64,000 bases of DNA from NCBI RefSeq assembly GCF_033439725.1, contig NW_026944385.1, forward strand, positions 2,327,001 to 2,391,000, written 5' to 3'. Shown piece after piece: positions 34,241-45,660 of this stretch; the stretch's first letter is position 1; every line of letters starts with the position of its first letter. The notes under the pieces were generated by a model. The model was not told the DNA's origin. It saw nothing but the letters and a program-made list of their open reading frames with translations, and did not search any database. The translations under genes and the position numbers were made by a program. This DNA is from Neurospora tetraspora. Lineage: Eukaryota > Ascomycota > Sordariomycetes > Sordariales > Sordariaceae.

Positions 34241-34466
34241 ACGAGATAGGAGCGTCTAAATAATTACTATAGAAGGTTATAATAGCCTTCTTTATATTAA
34301 TTATATTAATAATCGGTTCCTTAATAGGGTTATAATAAGTCTATACTACCGTATAGAATTAGTATTAATTGCTACCCCTCTATTTATAGTTTAATAGTTC
34401 GTCTAATTCCTATTTTGCTATTTCTTCGTAGTTATTAATTTTACTTATAACCCTACCCTCGTTAGC
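34241..34466 (-). pseudogene. Chromodomain at the C-terminus of gypsy integrase (relic)
   Basis: On the minus strand the frame reads EGRVISKINNYEEIAK, a stop at a likely Trp codon, ELDELLNYK, and later YYNPIKEPIINIINIKKAI with FYSNYLDAPI. This is the chromodomain-like module carried by chromovirus integrases, which can direct insertion to modified histones. Stops fit TGG/CAG changed by RIP. Confidence 0.7.
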
Positions 34467-34899
34467 GTATATATTCCCCTAGATAGCGGTTTGGCTAAGT
34501 AGGCCTTCTTTATATAGTTCTACTATAAATATATAGAATATAGGAGCGTATTTTATATTAATAAATAAAATAAGTTTAACGTTATAAAAATACGCTTATT
34601 CTATTTCAAAGGGTCCTTCCTATCGAAGGTAGAATTTATTATAAGGATAGCTGTTTATTAAATTAATTGTATTAAGTATAATTAAATCTCTAGGGTAGTA
34701 CTTTGGTGCGTTGGAGCGCTTCTCGTTAGTATTAATCTCGTATTAATCCTATACTTTCCTAACTGAAGTCTTAACGTAATCCTAAATAGCTTCGAAGCGA
34801 GTTAGCAATTTATTAACCTTTAAGTATTCTTTTTATTAGGTTAGGGAGAATTAGGACGGTATAATTAATACTGGTTCGATACTTATACGTAAATAAAAA

Positions 34900-35560
34900 C
34901 TGTAGTTAGCGAAAAACGGGGTTACGCCTATAGTCTTAAATATTATATTATTACTTACAAATTCTTTTAAAGGGAATTAACAGGCCTAATCCATTTATAC
35001 CTAATTTATAAAGATTTATAAATATTATTCCATCTTTACGTTAATACGCTTTATTTAAGCGTTTATTTAAAGGTAGAAAACGGAATTGAATAGTCTTTTA
35101 ATCGCTAGCCTCTTATAAATTGTAAATTAGAATAATAATACGAGTTAGGAGCTTTTATTGGATATTATAATATTAGGAAGACTATAAAGGGTATATACCC
35201 GTTCGATAAAGTAGTTTGCTAATTCCTCAATTTCTATAGTTTCGGTAGCGATATAATAACGTATCTTAATTAAGCAATCTACTACGATAGTAATATACCT
35301 GAACTTTTAACTTAAATATAGGTTTTTTAGAAAGGGGGAAATGTAATTAACGGTAATATTGGTTTAAGGTACGAAAGAGGCTAGTATTAATTTAAAATAG
35401 TTTACTTTAACTTTACGTAATATTTTAATTTTTAGGTAAATTAGATACCTCTTATAATATATTCTAACGGCCTCTACTATATTAAATTAATATTAGTATT
35501 TGTTTATTTATACCTATATTTTATCTTTGCCCGGGTGTTTTGCTATTAGTAAAGAGTAGG
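34900..35560 (-). pseudogene. Gypsy integrase (relic)
   Basis: Minus-strand frame with a PGQ start (zinc-binding region) near 35535, then ITIVVDCLIKIRYYIATETI and EIEELANYFIERVYTLYSLP followed by NIIISNKSS, which corresponds to the catalytic core with D and the DRGS/DNGS-type second motif. Stops and Gly-to-Ser/Asp-to-Asn changes match C-to-T on either strand. Confidence 0.85.
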
Positions 35561-36298
35561 TATAGTAGATTAATTATAATTAAATAATTATATTGTTTGG
35601 GTTAATAAATATTCTTCTCTTATAATATATTTTGCCTCCTATTATAGAGTACTTTATAAATACTACCTTTAGCTTCTTCTTAATATATAAACGCCATTTA
35701 AAACGGTTAGGGTCCTGTAAGTAAGCGACTGCTTCCTATATTAATGTAAATTGGGTATAATTTTCCTCGATAATATTATTTATAAACTTATTTAGTTCTT
35801 CTAGGGTATTTAACACTAATAGGAAGACTTCTTTATTGAAATTTAGATTATAGATATATATAATTAATAACGTTTCGAAATAATTATTTTTAAAACGGGC
35901 CGGATTAATAAATTTGCGATTTTTAGCCTTTAAGCGGTAATCTTTTATATTTAAGGGTATATCCTCTAATTTCCTACTTAAAGTATTAGGATGTAGATTT
36001 TTAAAGCCGGGGGTATAGCAGACTAAAAAATTAAATTGGAATAAGAATTATGATTAGCGTATATAGCGGGGGGTTAATTATTTATTAGTAGTAAAAGTCT
36101 TTAGGTTTTTATAATTTATAACGATATTAAACGGTTATTATACTCCTTTTAATTCAGGTCTCTATTTTTTAGGGCTTTAATAATAATTAGTAACTCTTTA
36201 TTATAAATATTGTAATTATATTCTTAGGCTATATATTATAATAAGAAGTAAGCGATAGGGTAAAGTATATTATTATCCCCGTATTAGGAGAGTATTCC

Positions 36299-36328
36299 TT
36301 TAGAAACGTAATTAGAAGTATTGGTTTC
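36299..36328 (-). pseudogene. Gypsy RNase H active-site segment (relic)
   Basis: The minus strand reads ETNTSNYVSKGILS across and just beyond this interval. It corresponds to the ETDASDYA-type motif of Ty3/gypsy RNase H with both catalytic Asp codons (GAT/GAC) changed to Asn by G-to-A, and Ala to Thr. Confidence 0.8.
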
Positions 36329-36589
36329 GATTACCGTCTTTTTAAATTAACTATAAATCCGCAAAGTAGGTCCGCTATTAAAAGCCGCTTTTAATATTTC
36401 GAAAGTAGATTATTAAGCGGGAGTTTAATCTTATTTAATATTCTTTTTTATAAAGTTGTATAATAGCGTAGCTATAGTTAAAAAGCCTTTAATAAAACGC
36501 TAGTAGAAGTTAATAAAGTTTAGAAAATTCTATAGGAATTTCTTAAACGTAGGAGGTTACTATTTTGTAATAACCTTAACCTTTTCTAG

Positions 36590-37300
36590 GTTTATTTCGA
36601 TACTTCTAAACGTAATAATTAGCCCCAAATACTTAGTTCTCTTAATATAGAATTCGTATTTATTAATATCTATTTATAGGCCGGCCTTAATTAAGCGTTC
36701 GAATATATTATTGATATAACGCTCGTATTTTTCCTTGTTATTTGAGAAAATAAGGATATTATCGAAATAGGCAGTCGTGTATACGTTTAGAATATTATAT
36801 AGGATATTATTAATATAATCTTAGAAAGTTCTTAGTGCGCTTTATAATTTAAATGGATAAACTAAGGATTTAAATAATTTAAAGCGGGTAATAAAAATGA
36901 TTAATTATTCGTACCCTTTTACGATACGGATACGGTTAAAAGTAGTAATAATATCGAATTTAATAAAGATTTTAACTTTTTAAATAATATTAAGGGTCTT
37001 TTTAATTAAAGAGAGAAGGTATTTACTCTTAAAAGTAATATTATTAATACCCTTATAATTTATATAAATTTTTATATCGCCGCCCGGCTTCTTTATAAGT
37101 AAAATTTGGGAAGCGGCTTCGGATTATAATAGGCGGATAAACCCGATCTTTAAATTATTATCGATTTATTTCTCAATTATGCTTAATTAGTCCGGGTTAA
37201 AAGGCTTCGATTTAAAGTAGGGTATTTACTCGCTTAGCTTTAATTCGATTTTAAAATTATAAAAGCGGTAAGGGGGTATAATTATAATTTTCTTTAGCCA
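36590..37300 (-). pseudogene. Gypsy reverse transcriptase (relic)
   Basis: At 36769-36743 the minus strand reads YFDNILIFS, the YxDD box with the second Asp changed to Asn. It is followed by NNKEKYERYINNIFERLIKA, a stop, and IDINKYEFYIKRTKYLGLII, a standard Ty3/gypsy thumb sequence. The upstream fingers and palm extend to roughly 37.3 kb with interspersed stops; the outer limits are approximate. Confidence 0.88.
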
Positions 37301-38540
37301 CAAAATATTAATATATTTCTAATATTAGTCTTGGGGGGCTTATCGGCTTTCTTATAGAATTTAGTAGTATTTTCCTTGGTAATTTTAATAAATTTAATAA
37401 TTTCTTTATAGCGTTTGGAGTCTTCGTTTAGGTTACCATTTAAGTAAACCTTTTTAATAATTCTAATAGTTCGGATAGCGACTTTGGAGCCTTTTCTAGC
37501 GTAAGCGTCGATTTATAAGTAAAAACGCTTATTTAGCAACTTCTTATATTTAGCGCCTTTATTATCGAATATTGTTTATATTATTTCTTTAATCAATAGA
37601 TTTATTAACGGATTCAACAGTAATTTCCCTACCTATTTATTATTTCCTACCTATCCCGATTCTATCCCTACCCCTCCTTCGATAACGCTTTTATTATTTC
37701 TTTACTCTTTAGGTTTTAGGACGTTTCCTTTTACTTCTTTAACCCAAACCTCTTCTTTTACCTTAACCTCTTTTATAATATCCTTAATTTTTGCGTATAA
37801 TGTACGGAAAGCCCGAAGTTTATATATTTCGTATAACTAATTAAAATTAGCTATTATTAAATTTTTAATATTTATTAAGTTAATTAGGTCGTTCGAATAA
37901 TAAGTGCGGCGAACGGTAATACGGTAGTCGGTAGCAGATTTCTACTAATTAGTAACGAAGCGGTAGATTATGGGCTTAATTTTAAGTCCGGATGTAAATA
38001 ATAGGGCGCTAAATTGTATTTAATAGGCCTTTAACTATACGAATCGCTATTTTGTAACGCATCGTACCCTTTAAGCGGATAATAAACGGCCGGTAGTTTT
38101 AGGGTCGAAATCTTCGATAATTATAGGGGTTAGAGATTCCTTGTTTATAACCTCCTCTATTATTAAAGATAGAAGTGGAGTAGCGACTTAGTCTATAACT
38201 TCGCAGCGTTTCGTATAATTATAATTTTAAATTTTAAATATTCAGCGGAAAATAGCGGGTAAGTTTATAGGTAAGTAACGACTAGCGTAAATTTTCGTAA
38301 AATAATTAACCCGTCCGACTAGAATATTAAAAGGTTATAAAATTTAAATTATAGTATATTTAGGATTACGGGGTAATTTATTATTAAATTGTAAATTAAT
38401 ATTATAATTATTTCTATGTAGTAACCGATTTAGAATTAGATTTTATAATAATAAATAATTAGGTTCTTAAGGATACTATTAGTAAAATAAAAAGTTTTTG
38501 GTTTAAAAAGTTTAAATAAAGGTAAAGTATAACGGTTAGC

Positions 38541-38600
38541 GAAATTGCGGTCGATAAAGGCGAGTGCTAAATACCTATTATCGATTAGAATAATATATTT
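38541..38600 (-). pseudogene. Gypsy aspartic protease segment (relic)
   Basis: The minus strand reads IILIDNRYLALAFIDRNFAN. LIDN-R/G is in the position of the D-S/T-G catalytic triplet of retroelement proteases. The region up to the right LTR (about 39.0-40.6 kb) is where gag is expected; no clear zinc knuckle survives there. Confidence 0.6.
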
Positions 38601-40642
38601 ATTCTTACGTAATTTATAGACGATTTGAATAGAGAGTAGGGTAGAATTATTATTATAATTATTTAAAATTAAATTCTTTAATTAAAATATTTTTAATATT
38701 TTTAAATTTTTATCCTCCTTTTTTATTATTGTTATAAATAATAGTTTTTCCGCGCGATTTAGCGGGGAGGTTATATATTTCCTATATTATATTCGCCGGC
38801 GGCGAGGGGAATTAGGGTGATAAACGGAGCGGTTATAATAATATGAATGGTAGGAATGACCTTTCTAATATTTATAGTATTAATGTAAACGCCGTTACTA
38901 TAACCGGTCTAACCTATAGCGAGCCTACTACTATTGTCTCCGTTACTACCGCTACGATGGTTATTATAATAATTATAGTCTCTTTCTAATTTAAGGATAC
39001 TAGTATTAATACTATTATAATAATCAATTGTTTAGTAACCCAGTATAATATAACGTTTATATAAATTATTCTATATATAGTAATTAATAATAACTTTATT
39101 AATTATATAGGCTAAAAAGATGTCGAGAGTAGATATAGCGTTGAGGTCTATAATATTACTATTCTAATTAATGGTACATTCAGGAGCGGAGGCGGAACTA
39201 CTATTATTAGAACCGGAACTAGAATTACCGGAATTATTATTTTTATAAAATATAGTAGTTTTATTATACTAATTACGCTCTTTTAAAGTTAGTAGCGAGT
39301 TTATAATATATAATAAATTACTTATTATAATTGTTAAGAATAGGGGTCTCCTACTAGTACGTAATAACGTTACGAATTTCATTAATAACCTTTATCTTTA
39401 AGTAATAAGTCTTTATAGTATTGTTTAAATTATAACAGTCGATGCGGGTAGTAAATTTATTTTCGAAATTAAATTATTTCTAACCCTTAATTATCTTTAA
39501 ATTCTCGAGGTCATAATAGGATTCGAGGGTAAAATTTATATAATTATACTTAATATCGAAATAAACGAATAGGAGTTCGCGGGTCTTTTATTTTTATTTA
39601 TCCTTATCGGCCTCCTTTAATATCGGTATAATTTAGGAGGATAGAGTGTAAAATGCGGTGCTACTTAAGTACTATAAAATTTAAATAATTTTATAACGTT
39701 TATCCTAATTAAAATACTAGGCGTCCTAGAATTAATAGAGTTCGATCTTTATATACTAAGTATAGTAAGATTCAGTACGCTTAACGGCTGTATTGCCCTC
39801 GCTAGTAAAAACCTCGGGGTCCTTATTGGTATGTAATTTAGGAGTAGGGGTAAATATATTATCCTCTTCTTTATCGTTATTAAGTATGAGGTTAATTTCG
39901 AGCGGGTTGGATTTCGTACGGAGGGCGTTCTTAAGGGCTTTAATTTGAGTAGTAGCGTCCTTTATAAATTTAATTAAAGCTTTATTAGCGGTAAGGAGAA
40001 TAGAATTAGAATCGGTTAGAATATTTTAAATATTCGTAAAGTACTTCTTAAAGGTAGCGACCTTATTATTTAGGGTATTAAATTATATTAGAGAAATTAC
40101 CGATCGTAGTATTTTACGCGATACGCTACTTCTTAGCGATAGCTAGCGCATTTTCCGCTACGGTTGTAAATAAATTAGCCTTAATTATATCCTTGTTAAT
40201 TAAGCGCGCGAGGGCGATAATAACGTAGGAAAAGGCAGGGTAGTTAATTAACTATAAAATAGTATTAAGAAGGTTTTCTTCGATTAAGTTATTTGGTTCC
40301 TAGCTACTATTGAGGGCCTTGGTAATATTCTTAAAAAGCTACTTGTAAGCAGGATCGATAATAGAACCGATTATAAAAATTGCGATGTCCGTATTGGTAA
40401 TAAAAGATATTAATCGTTTAATTAATAGGGCGCTACCGTATAGCGGTATTTAATAAAAGAAAAAGAAAGTTCTACCTTATAAACGTTCAAGGGTATTGTA
40501 ATACGATTATTTAATTTAATATTACAGTACGACTAATTAATTTATTATAGTACAATTAAATTATAGGTATATTGGAAATTCTCGACAACGGTAGTAATAA
40601 TAATAATATACGCTCGCAATGTAATAGAAAAGTACAATTAAT

Positions 40643-40896
40643 TATTATAGGATAAAGTAGAAAGTAGAGGGTAAGTTAGATATACGTAATTATACGAGGA
40701 GAGGAGAAGAGAGGTATGTATAGGTCTAGCAATATAGGGTAAAGTACGAAGGCTATACTTAGAGCCGGGACTAGCGTACGTATACATATACGTAATATGC
40801 TATTGGCTAATGGTAGTAATAGTACGGCACGAGGCTTAACTGCCCATAGCAGGAGCCGTGCATGTGCCAGGCATAGTCACAAGTAATCTTATGACA
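40643..40896 (-). repeat. LTR, right copy (5' LTR of the gypsy element)
   Basis: 254 bp matching 33406-33659. Differences that I compared by eye are C/T or G/A transitions. The last ~70 bases retain several CpA and TpG sites (GCATGTGCCAGGCATAGTCA) that are TpA in the left copy, so this end escaped mutation and best preserves the original sequence. Confidence 0.92.
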
Positions 40897-40901
40897 AGTA
40901 A
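40897..40901. repeat. Target-site duplication AGTAA, right copy
   Basis: AGTAA directly follows the right LTR and equals 33401-33405. Confidence 0.85.
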
Positions 40902-40999
40902 GGATTATTATAATATTATAGGAAGTCCGTAAGGTACGGAGGGTGGTGCGTAAGTTAATAGAACTCCGGGTCCGCTTCGGAGGGGAGGGCTTAGTTTTT

Positions 41000-42560
41000 T
41001 CGGTAGCGGGGTAGGGTTAGGGAATTAGGGGCGAACTATTTACGAAGGCCAGGTAAGCGGGGTAATTATATTTCGTCCGGTATTTAACCGTCCAAGAATA
41101 ATTAGGATACTACGAAGGAATAGAATTAGAATTAATTACATAGTAGGGGTCAGCGGAGGCATTAAATAAACGGGTAATAGGCTAAGAGGGTATAAAATTG
41201 CGCGGCGGTCCATATTATTTCTCGTCCAATAATTTCCGGTAGAGCAATATTTACTAATTAAAAAGGGATAAGTTTAGGGATTATATGCTAAACCGGTATC
41301 ATTTTCCGTAGGACTTTAGATATAGCCGTTTCGATTTTATTAAGCACAGTTTTAATATTAGTAGAGACTTGTCCGCCTTATCGTCTGATACGAATATAAT
41401 TAAGGAAGAGGGCAGCTACTCCGTACATTAGGGTAAGTAGGAAATTAGCAATAAAGAAGTGCCAGACTATAAGTAAATCAAAGCTACGTACTATTTAATT
41501 AATATATACGAAGAGGTTCGGTATAATTACAGCCTTAAGGAAGTAGCGGCGAACTTAAATCGCAAAAGAAAAAATAGGGTCAAAGTATACGCTAAACTAT
41601 TTTATTTCATTTTACGGGCGGACTAGGCTAAATAGGGTATCAATTATTATCTAAATAGAGTCCCTCCGAATCTTTTTAACATCCCAGCTATATAGCGTGA
41701 AATAGAGCGCTTTAGTCTTACAATAATCGATCCGGAAATTAAAATTACGTACGCAATAGTAAAGGTCAGCGGCCCGCCGGGATATAATATAGAATATTTA
41801 CGTAGCGTTTCGTTCGATAGTAAAGTAAGCGATATCGTTCGTATAGGAGAAGGCGGGGCTTTAGTACTAAGTTAGGAAGGAAGCGGTAAAGAAGAAGAAG
41901 AAGATAGGGGATTATAAGGAACTTTAGGAGAGCCTATTACTAGAGAAAAACCGGGTCTTAGCTTAGCAGAAAGTAAAATTCCTATCTATATAGAAATCCG
42001 TTATTAAAATAATTAAACGGGGCGGCTAATTTTAGCCGGTAAGGATTTCGCTTAATTTATCTACCCGGGTAGATGGGAATGCGGAATCGATATCGAAAGT
42101 AATAATAATACTATATTATCCAATATAGTTAACGCTTTCGGCATTGTTAATTAAAAATATAATAAAGTCCGTAACCGAACGGGTAGGGATAGCCCTAGCG
42201 GTATTTTATAGAATGAATTCTCTAGCGAGGGCGAAAGTAATTATACATTTAATTAGTAAATACTCTATACCCTTACCTACTATAGAAAAGAGGGTAATTA
42301 ACCTCTAGCCTTTATAGGAATAGGGGTCGCGCCTAGGTTTAGAGAGGGTAATAATTTATATTCGTTTGAAAGCGGAGGGGAATTTATTAAGAAGGAGGGC
42401 GGCGTAAGTAATAACCCGGACCGAAGGGAAGATCGGTTTTTAAAAAGATTTAAATATATTTAGGGTAATACCGTTAGAGCCGGGGGTATTTACTCTGTAG
42501 TTGAAGAAAGTTTTATAGAATTCGTCGTCGTCAGAGGGTTCGAAGGTTTATTATCTTACG
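41000..42560 (-). pseudogene. LINE reverse transcriptase (relic)
   Basis: The minus strand at 42341-42306 reads KPRRDPYSYKG followed by RLITLFSIVGKGIEYLLIK, the conserved fingers of LINE RTs. ITFDIDSAFPS lies near 42.09 kb (palm, first Asp). At 41845-41821 YTNDIAYF stands for the Y-x-D-D-I box with the first Asp changed to Asn. A long C-terminal stretch with KTKALYF and WDVKKIRRDSI follows to about 41.0 kb. Confidence 0.88.
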
Positions 42561-43149
42561 TCCGGGGGGTGGGTCAGGCCGCGGTATCAATAGGGTAGGA
42601 GGGCTTCGTTATTAGTAAGGCGGAAGGTAGCGCCGGCGAAATATATTACGATAGCCTTAGGGTTAATAATTTTATTATTTATTCTAACTATTAATAAGGG
42701 TAGGCTTATCGTTTAAAGGGTTATTCTTTTACTTTAAAATAGAATTAAAATTTTTAGGTATTTTAGCGAATTCTATTTTAGATTAGTAGAAGTTCGTCCG
42801 CGTTTCCTTATAGATTTCGCGGAAGATTTTAAGGTTGATTTTTCGGGCCTCCGTAAGGTATTTGTTTTATTATAGTATACTTTTAGGCTTGCTACCGACG
42901 GCGATAGAGTATTTATAAATTATACTTTTAAAGGTATTTATAAAGAACTACGTAAAGTCCTCGAAGTCTTCGAGTATTTATAGCGTCGGAATGGATTTAG
43001 GGAATTGCTATATAAATACTATATAGGCGTCTTCTACGTAGGTAGCAGAGAGGATATAAATCTTCTAGGGGAGAGAATTCCGCGTAGCTAAGATAATAAT
43101 AAGGAACCGGTAGTAGTTAGAGACCTAATTACTTACTCGGAAGTAGGTA

Positions 43150-43680
43150 GTTTCCGGGCTGAAGGCGAAGTTTAAAGTAAATTGGCCGTAGATATAACGA
43201 TAAATAGGTAAGCTAGGGGTATTAAAGAGGCCGAAGCCCTACGAAGTTATAAAATCTTCGAAGAATTCTCCGCGGGAAGAGGGACGGAATTAAGGATCTT
43301 ATAAAGGGTAATAAATATTAAAATCGCTAATAACGAGGGAATAGCGGATTTTTATACTAATAAGGTAGGTTCTAACCACTTCTATTTATTAATTATATAG
43401 GTACTAATAAATATAGGAAATCGTAGCGCTATTAATAATAATTATAGTAGTATAAGTAGCGGAGGGGAGGGGGATAGTATAATTATAAGTTTTAGCGACG
43501 TAGATTGCCGCCCTTATATTATAGTCGTCGAGGCCAATTATATAGAAACCGGGGTATTTACAGATCCGGCCTTTAATAATAGTGGGCTTTTAAATATAAA
43601 TAACCGGGACTTAGTTAATAATTATTTATTTAATAATATTATTAGTATTTACAAGGGATTTTTATACGTTAACGGATATA
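43150..43680 (-). pseudogene. LINE APE-type endonuclease (relic)
   Basis: The minus-strand frame contains YPGFYIIGLDDYNIRAAIYV and, at 43327-43296, SDFNIYYPL plus a stop then D. This corresponds to the GDFNxHHPxWD motif of LINE APE endonucleases with Gly to Ser, His to Tyr and Trp to stop, each a C-to-T or G-to-A change. Confidence 0.82.
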
Positions 43681-43949
43681 ACTTTAAGTCCGTCCTTTAT
43701 TAGGATAAAGGGTTAGGGCTAAATTATTTATTACCCGGCGTACCTTATTGGGGGGGTAGGTTAAGTATACGACGGGGGGTGCTAAGCGTTATGGGGAATT
43801 TGCTTCTAACGACGACGGCGTAGGCGAAGTTAGGGTTATAGAATATAAAGGGTTTTTAAGAGGTCGTTAGTAGGGACGCAGCCTATTTAATAAACCGAAG
43901 GGTTGGTATTAGGGATAATAAAGCGGATAGATTGGGTAGGGATCCCGGC

Positions 43950-45524
43950 GGCCTTTAAAAATTAATAATTTTCTATTTCGAACGAAATTATAGCGAAATT
44001 CATACGGCGTAAGCCGGTAATTAGGGTAGTAGCTAGGGTAATAGCTAATACCCCGGCTATATCGACGTCTTTATCAATAGTAGTAGTAATAATAGTAATA
44101 GAAGTAACGGTATTAGTAGTAGCGGTAGTAGCGGTAGTAGTAATAATGGTAGCGGTAGCAAAAGTAGCGGTATTTCCTTTAATATTACAATTAATTATCT
44201 TAATAACATTACTCCTACCTACCCTACTAACATTATAATCGCTTACTTTAATATTATCGGTACTTACCTAGGCCGCTTTAACGGCAGCTTTATAAGCGGC
44301 CTTACCAACCTTCCGGGCGCCGGCGCATTATTCGGTAGTCGGTTTCTTAATATAACTATCCTTTACTTTAAGGAAAACGGAGTAATCGTTATATCCGGAG
44401 CGGTATAGGCTGAAGTAATTAGAATATTAAGGGATAAATTTATAAATTTTTTTATAGGAGGCTTTAAGAGTGCTATAAGTATTATAAATAATAGTAAACG
44501 TATATTTAATAGTATAATAGTAACTGAAATAACGGTCGTACGTATTAATACGAAGGTTCCGCTCTATAAACTTAACCGGTTCGGATCCAAAAATACGGAA
44601 TAAAAAAGTCTTTTTACGGAAGATTATAATATAATTACCGGCTTTTTTAACCGGGAAGATTTTAAAGTCTTATTTAATAGCCGCCCGGATTTCCTGAACG
44701 AAGAAGGGTTCGGTAGCGCGGGGGCTATTATAAGCGTAAAATTGGAAGGGAACGCCGGAAAGGTAATAAATAACCGTTATAATTTCGAGTTCGATAATAT
44801 AATTACCGGCCTTTATATTAAAGTCAATAAAGAGTTGGCGGTATTTTAGCTTTATTTTTTCGATATAGAAACTAAACTAAATAAGGTAAACTTTACGGAC
44901 GAAATAATATAGGATTTTAATTTTTTTTATAAGGAAGGTAACGATATTAGCCGGTATTACGGACCGTATAGCAGCTCCTTAATTAAATTTGAAAAAAGAT
45001 TTGCAATTCTCTTTAAAGGGTATAGTAAGGCCTTAAGTAAGGCGGGAAGGGGTGGTAGTAGTAGGAATCGGGCCGGTTTATTTGGCTGCTTTATTATTCT
45101 TATTTAATTTAACCTCTTACTAAGTAGTTTATTGGGTAGTACTTTTAATAGGCGTCGTATTAGTAATTAATAATTATTAATTAACTAGTTAGAGTATAAT
45201 AAATATAGTAGGGTCAGGGCGTTAATACTTAGCTGAAGGGCTTAATTAATTAATTGTAATAGCCTCTTATAAGGGAGGGGGAGGGAGGGAAGTAGTAATA
45301 GTACCTTTAGTAGGGAAGGAGAAGAAAGAGCAGAGGAGAAAGTAAAACTATTTTTAGAAGAGGGCGGCCGCCTTCCTTTAGGCGGAAATTGTAAAGCCTT
45401 TAAAAGAATTGTCAATAGCTTTGACGGTAATTTTAGCGACGTAGAATCGCGCTTAGAGTTCGTCGATGAATTCCTTGTTTACTTTGTGTAGCGTAACTGT
45501 AATAGAAACCTTAGGAGGAGCCAT
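43950..45524 (-). pseudogene. LINE ORF1 region (relic)
   Basis: A minus-strand frame with few stops includes KIKLKYRQLFIDFNIKAGNY, YYLSGVPFQFYAYNSPRATE and a low-complexity Thr/Ala/Ile tract (44085-44170, GGTAGT/AGCGGT repeats on the + strand). Position upstream of EN and RT makes ORF1 the natural reading. The + strand is also fairly open here (see findings), so strand assignment rests mainly on context. Confidence 0.55.
44085..44170 (+). repeat. GTAGTA/GCGGTA low-complexity tract
   Basis: Imperfect triplet repeats of GTA, AAT and GCG inside the LINE ORF1 relic. They encode a Thr/Ala/Ile run on the minus strand or a Gly/Ser/Asn run on the plus strand. Confidence 0.7.
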
Positions 45525-45660
45525 TACGGCCGAAGGGGTCGAATTATCGGGCACCGGGCCCTCGCTCGTCGGTAGGAAGGTCGTAATGACCGGTTTGGTA
45601 TTACGACAAATGAACAGGATACCCAGTCCAATTGGTTTACTTCCGAAAGCACGCTCCTAA

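Larger units (their letters stand above)
33406..40896 (-). mobile_element. Ty3/gypsy chromovirus relic, complete but dead
   Basis: A 7491-bp element with two 254-bp LTRs, AGTAA duplications and a purine tract abutting the left LTR, so transcription ran right to left. On the minus strand, decayed pol segments occur in order from right to left: protease (about 38541-38600), reverse transcriptase, RNase H (36299-36328), integrase (about 35560-34900) and a chromodomain (34466-34241). The gag region is about 39.0-40.6 kb. Stops within these segments fit TGG to TAG and CAA/CAG to TAA/TAG. The order PR-RT-RH-IN-chromodomain defines the chromovirus branch of Ty3/gypsy. No primer-binding site was recognisable next to the right LTR. 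It is non-functional. Confidence 0.92.
32823..45660. repeat. RIP-mutated nested retroelement block
   Basis: Through this block CpA and TpG are rare while TpA and CpG are common, the signature of repeat-induced point mutation (C to T, preferentially in CpA). Long ORFs vanish on both strands between about 33.6 and 45.4 kb. The change at both edges is abrupt, with ordinary sequence at 32.7 kb and from about 45.66 kb. The content is a gypsy element inside a LINE, described in separate entries. The exact right edge is approximate. Confidence 0.9.
40902..45660 (-). mobile_element. LINE (non-LTR retrotransposon) relic, 5' and central parts
   Basis: Reading right to left on the minus strand I find a candidate ORF1 start (ATG at 45524, MAPPKVSITVTLHKVNKEF), a Thr/Ala/Ile-rich ORF1 body to about 43.95 kb, an APE-type endonuclease, a reverse transcriptase and a decayed C-terminal domain running into the gypsy insertion at 40902. 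The order ORF1, EN, RT and the absence of LTRs define a LINE; fungal Tad-like elements have this layout, but assignment to a clade would need a phylogeny. Many in-frame TAG/TAA codons fit RIP. The right boundary is taken where ordinary CpA/TpG content resumes and is approximate. Confidence 0.85.

Noticed and set aside
45466-45660. 64-codon + strand ORF at the right edge of the RIP block
   Set aside because: It is antisense to the likely LINE 5' region and ORF1 start, and the translation has no resemblance to a protein family.
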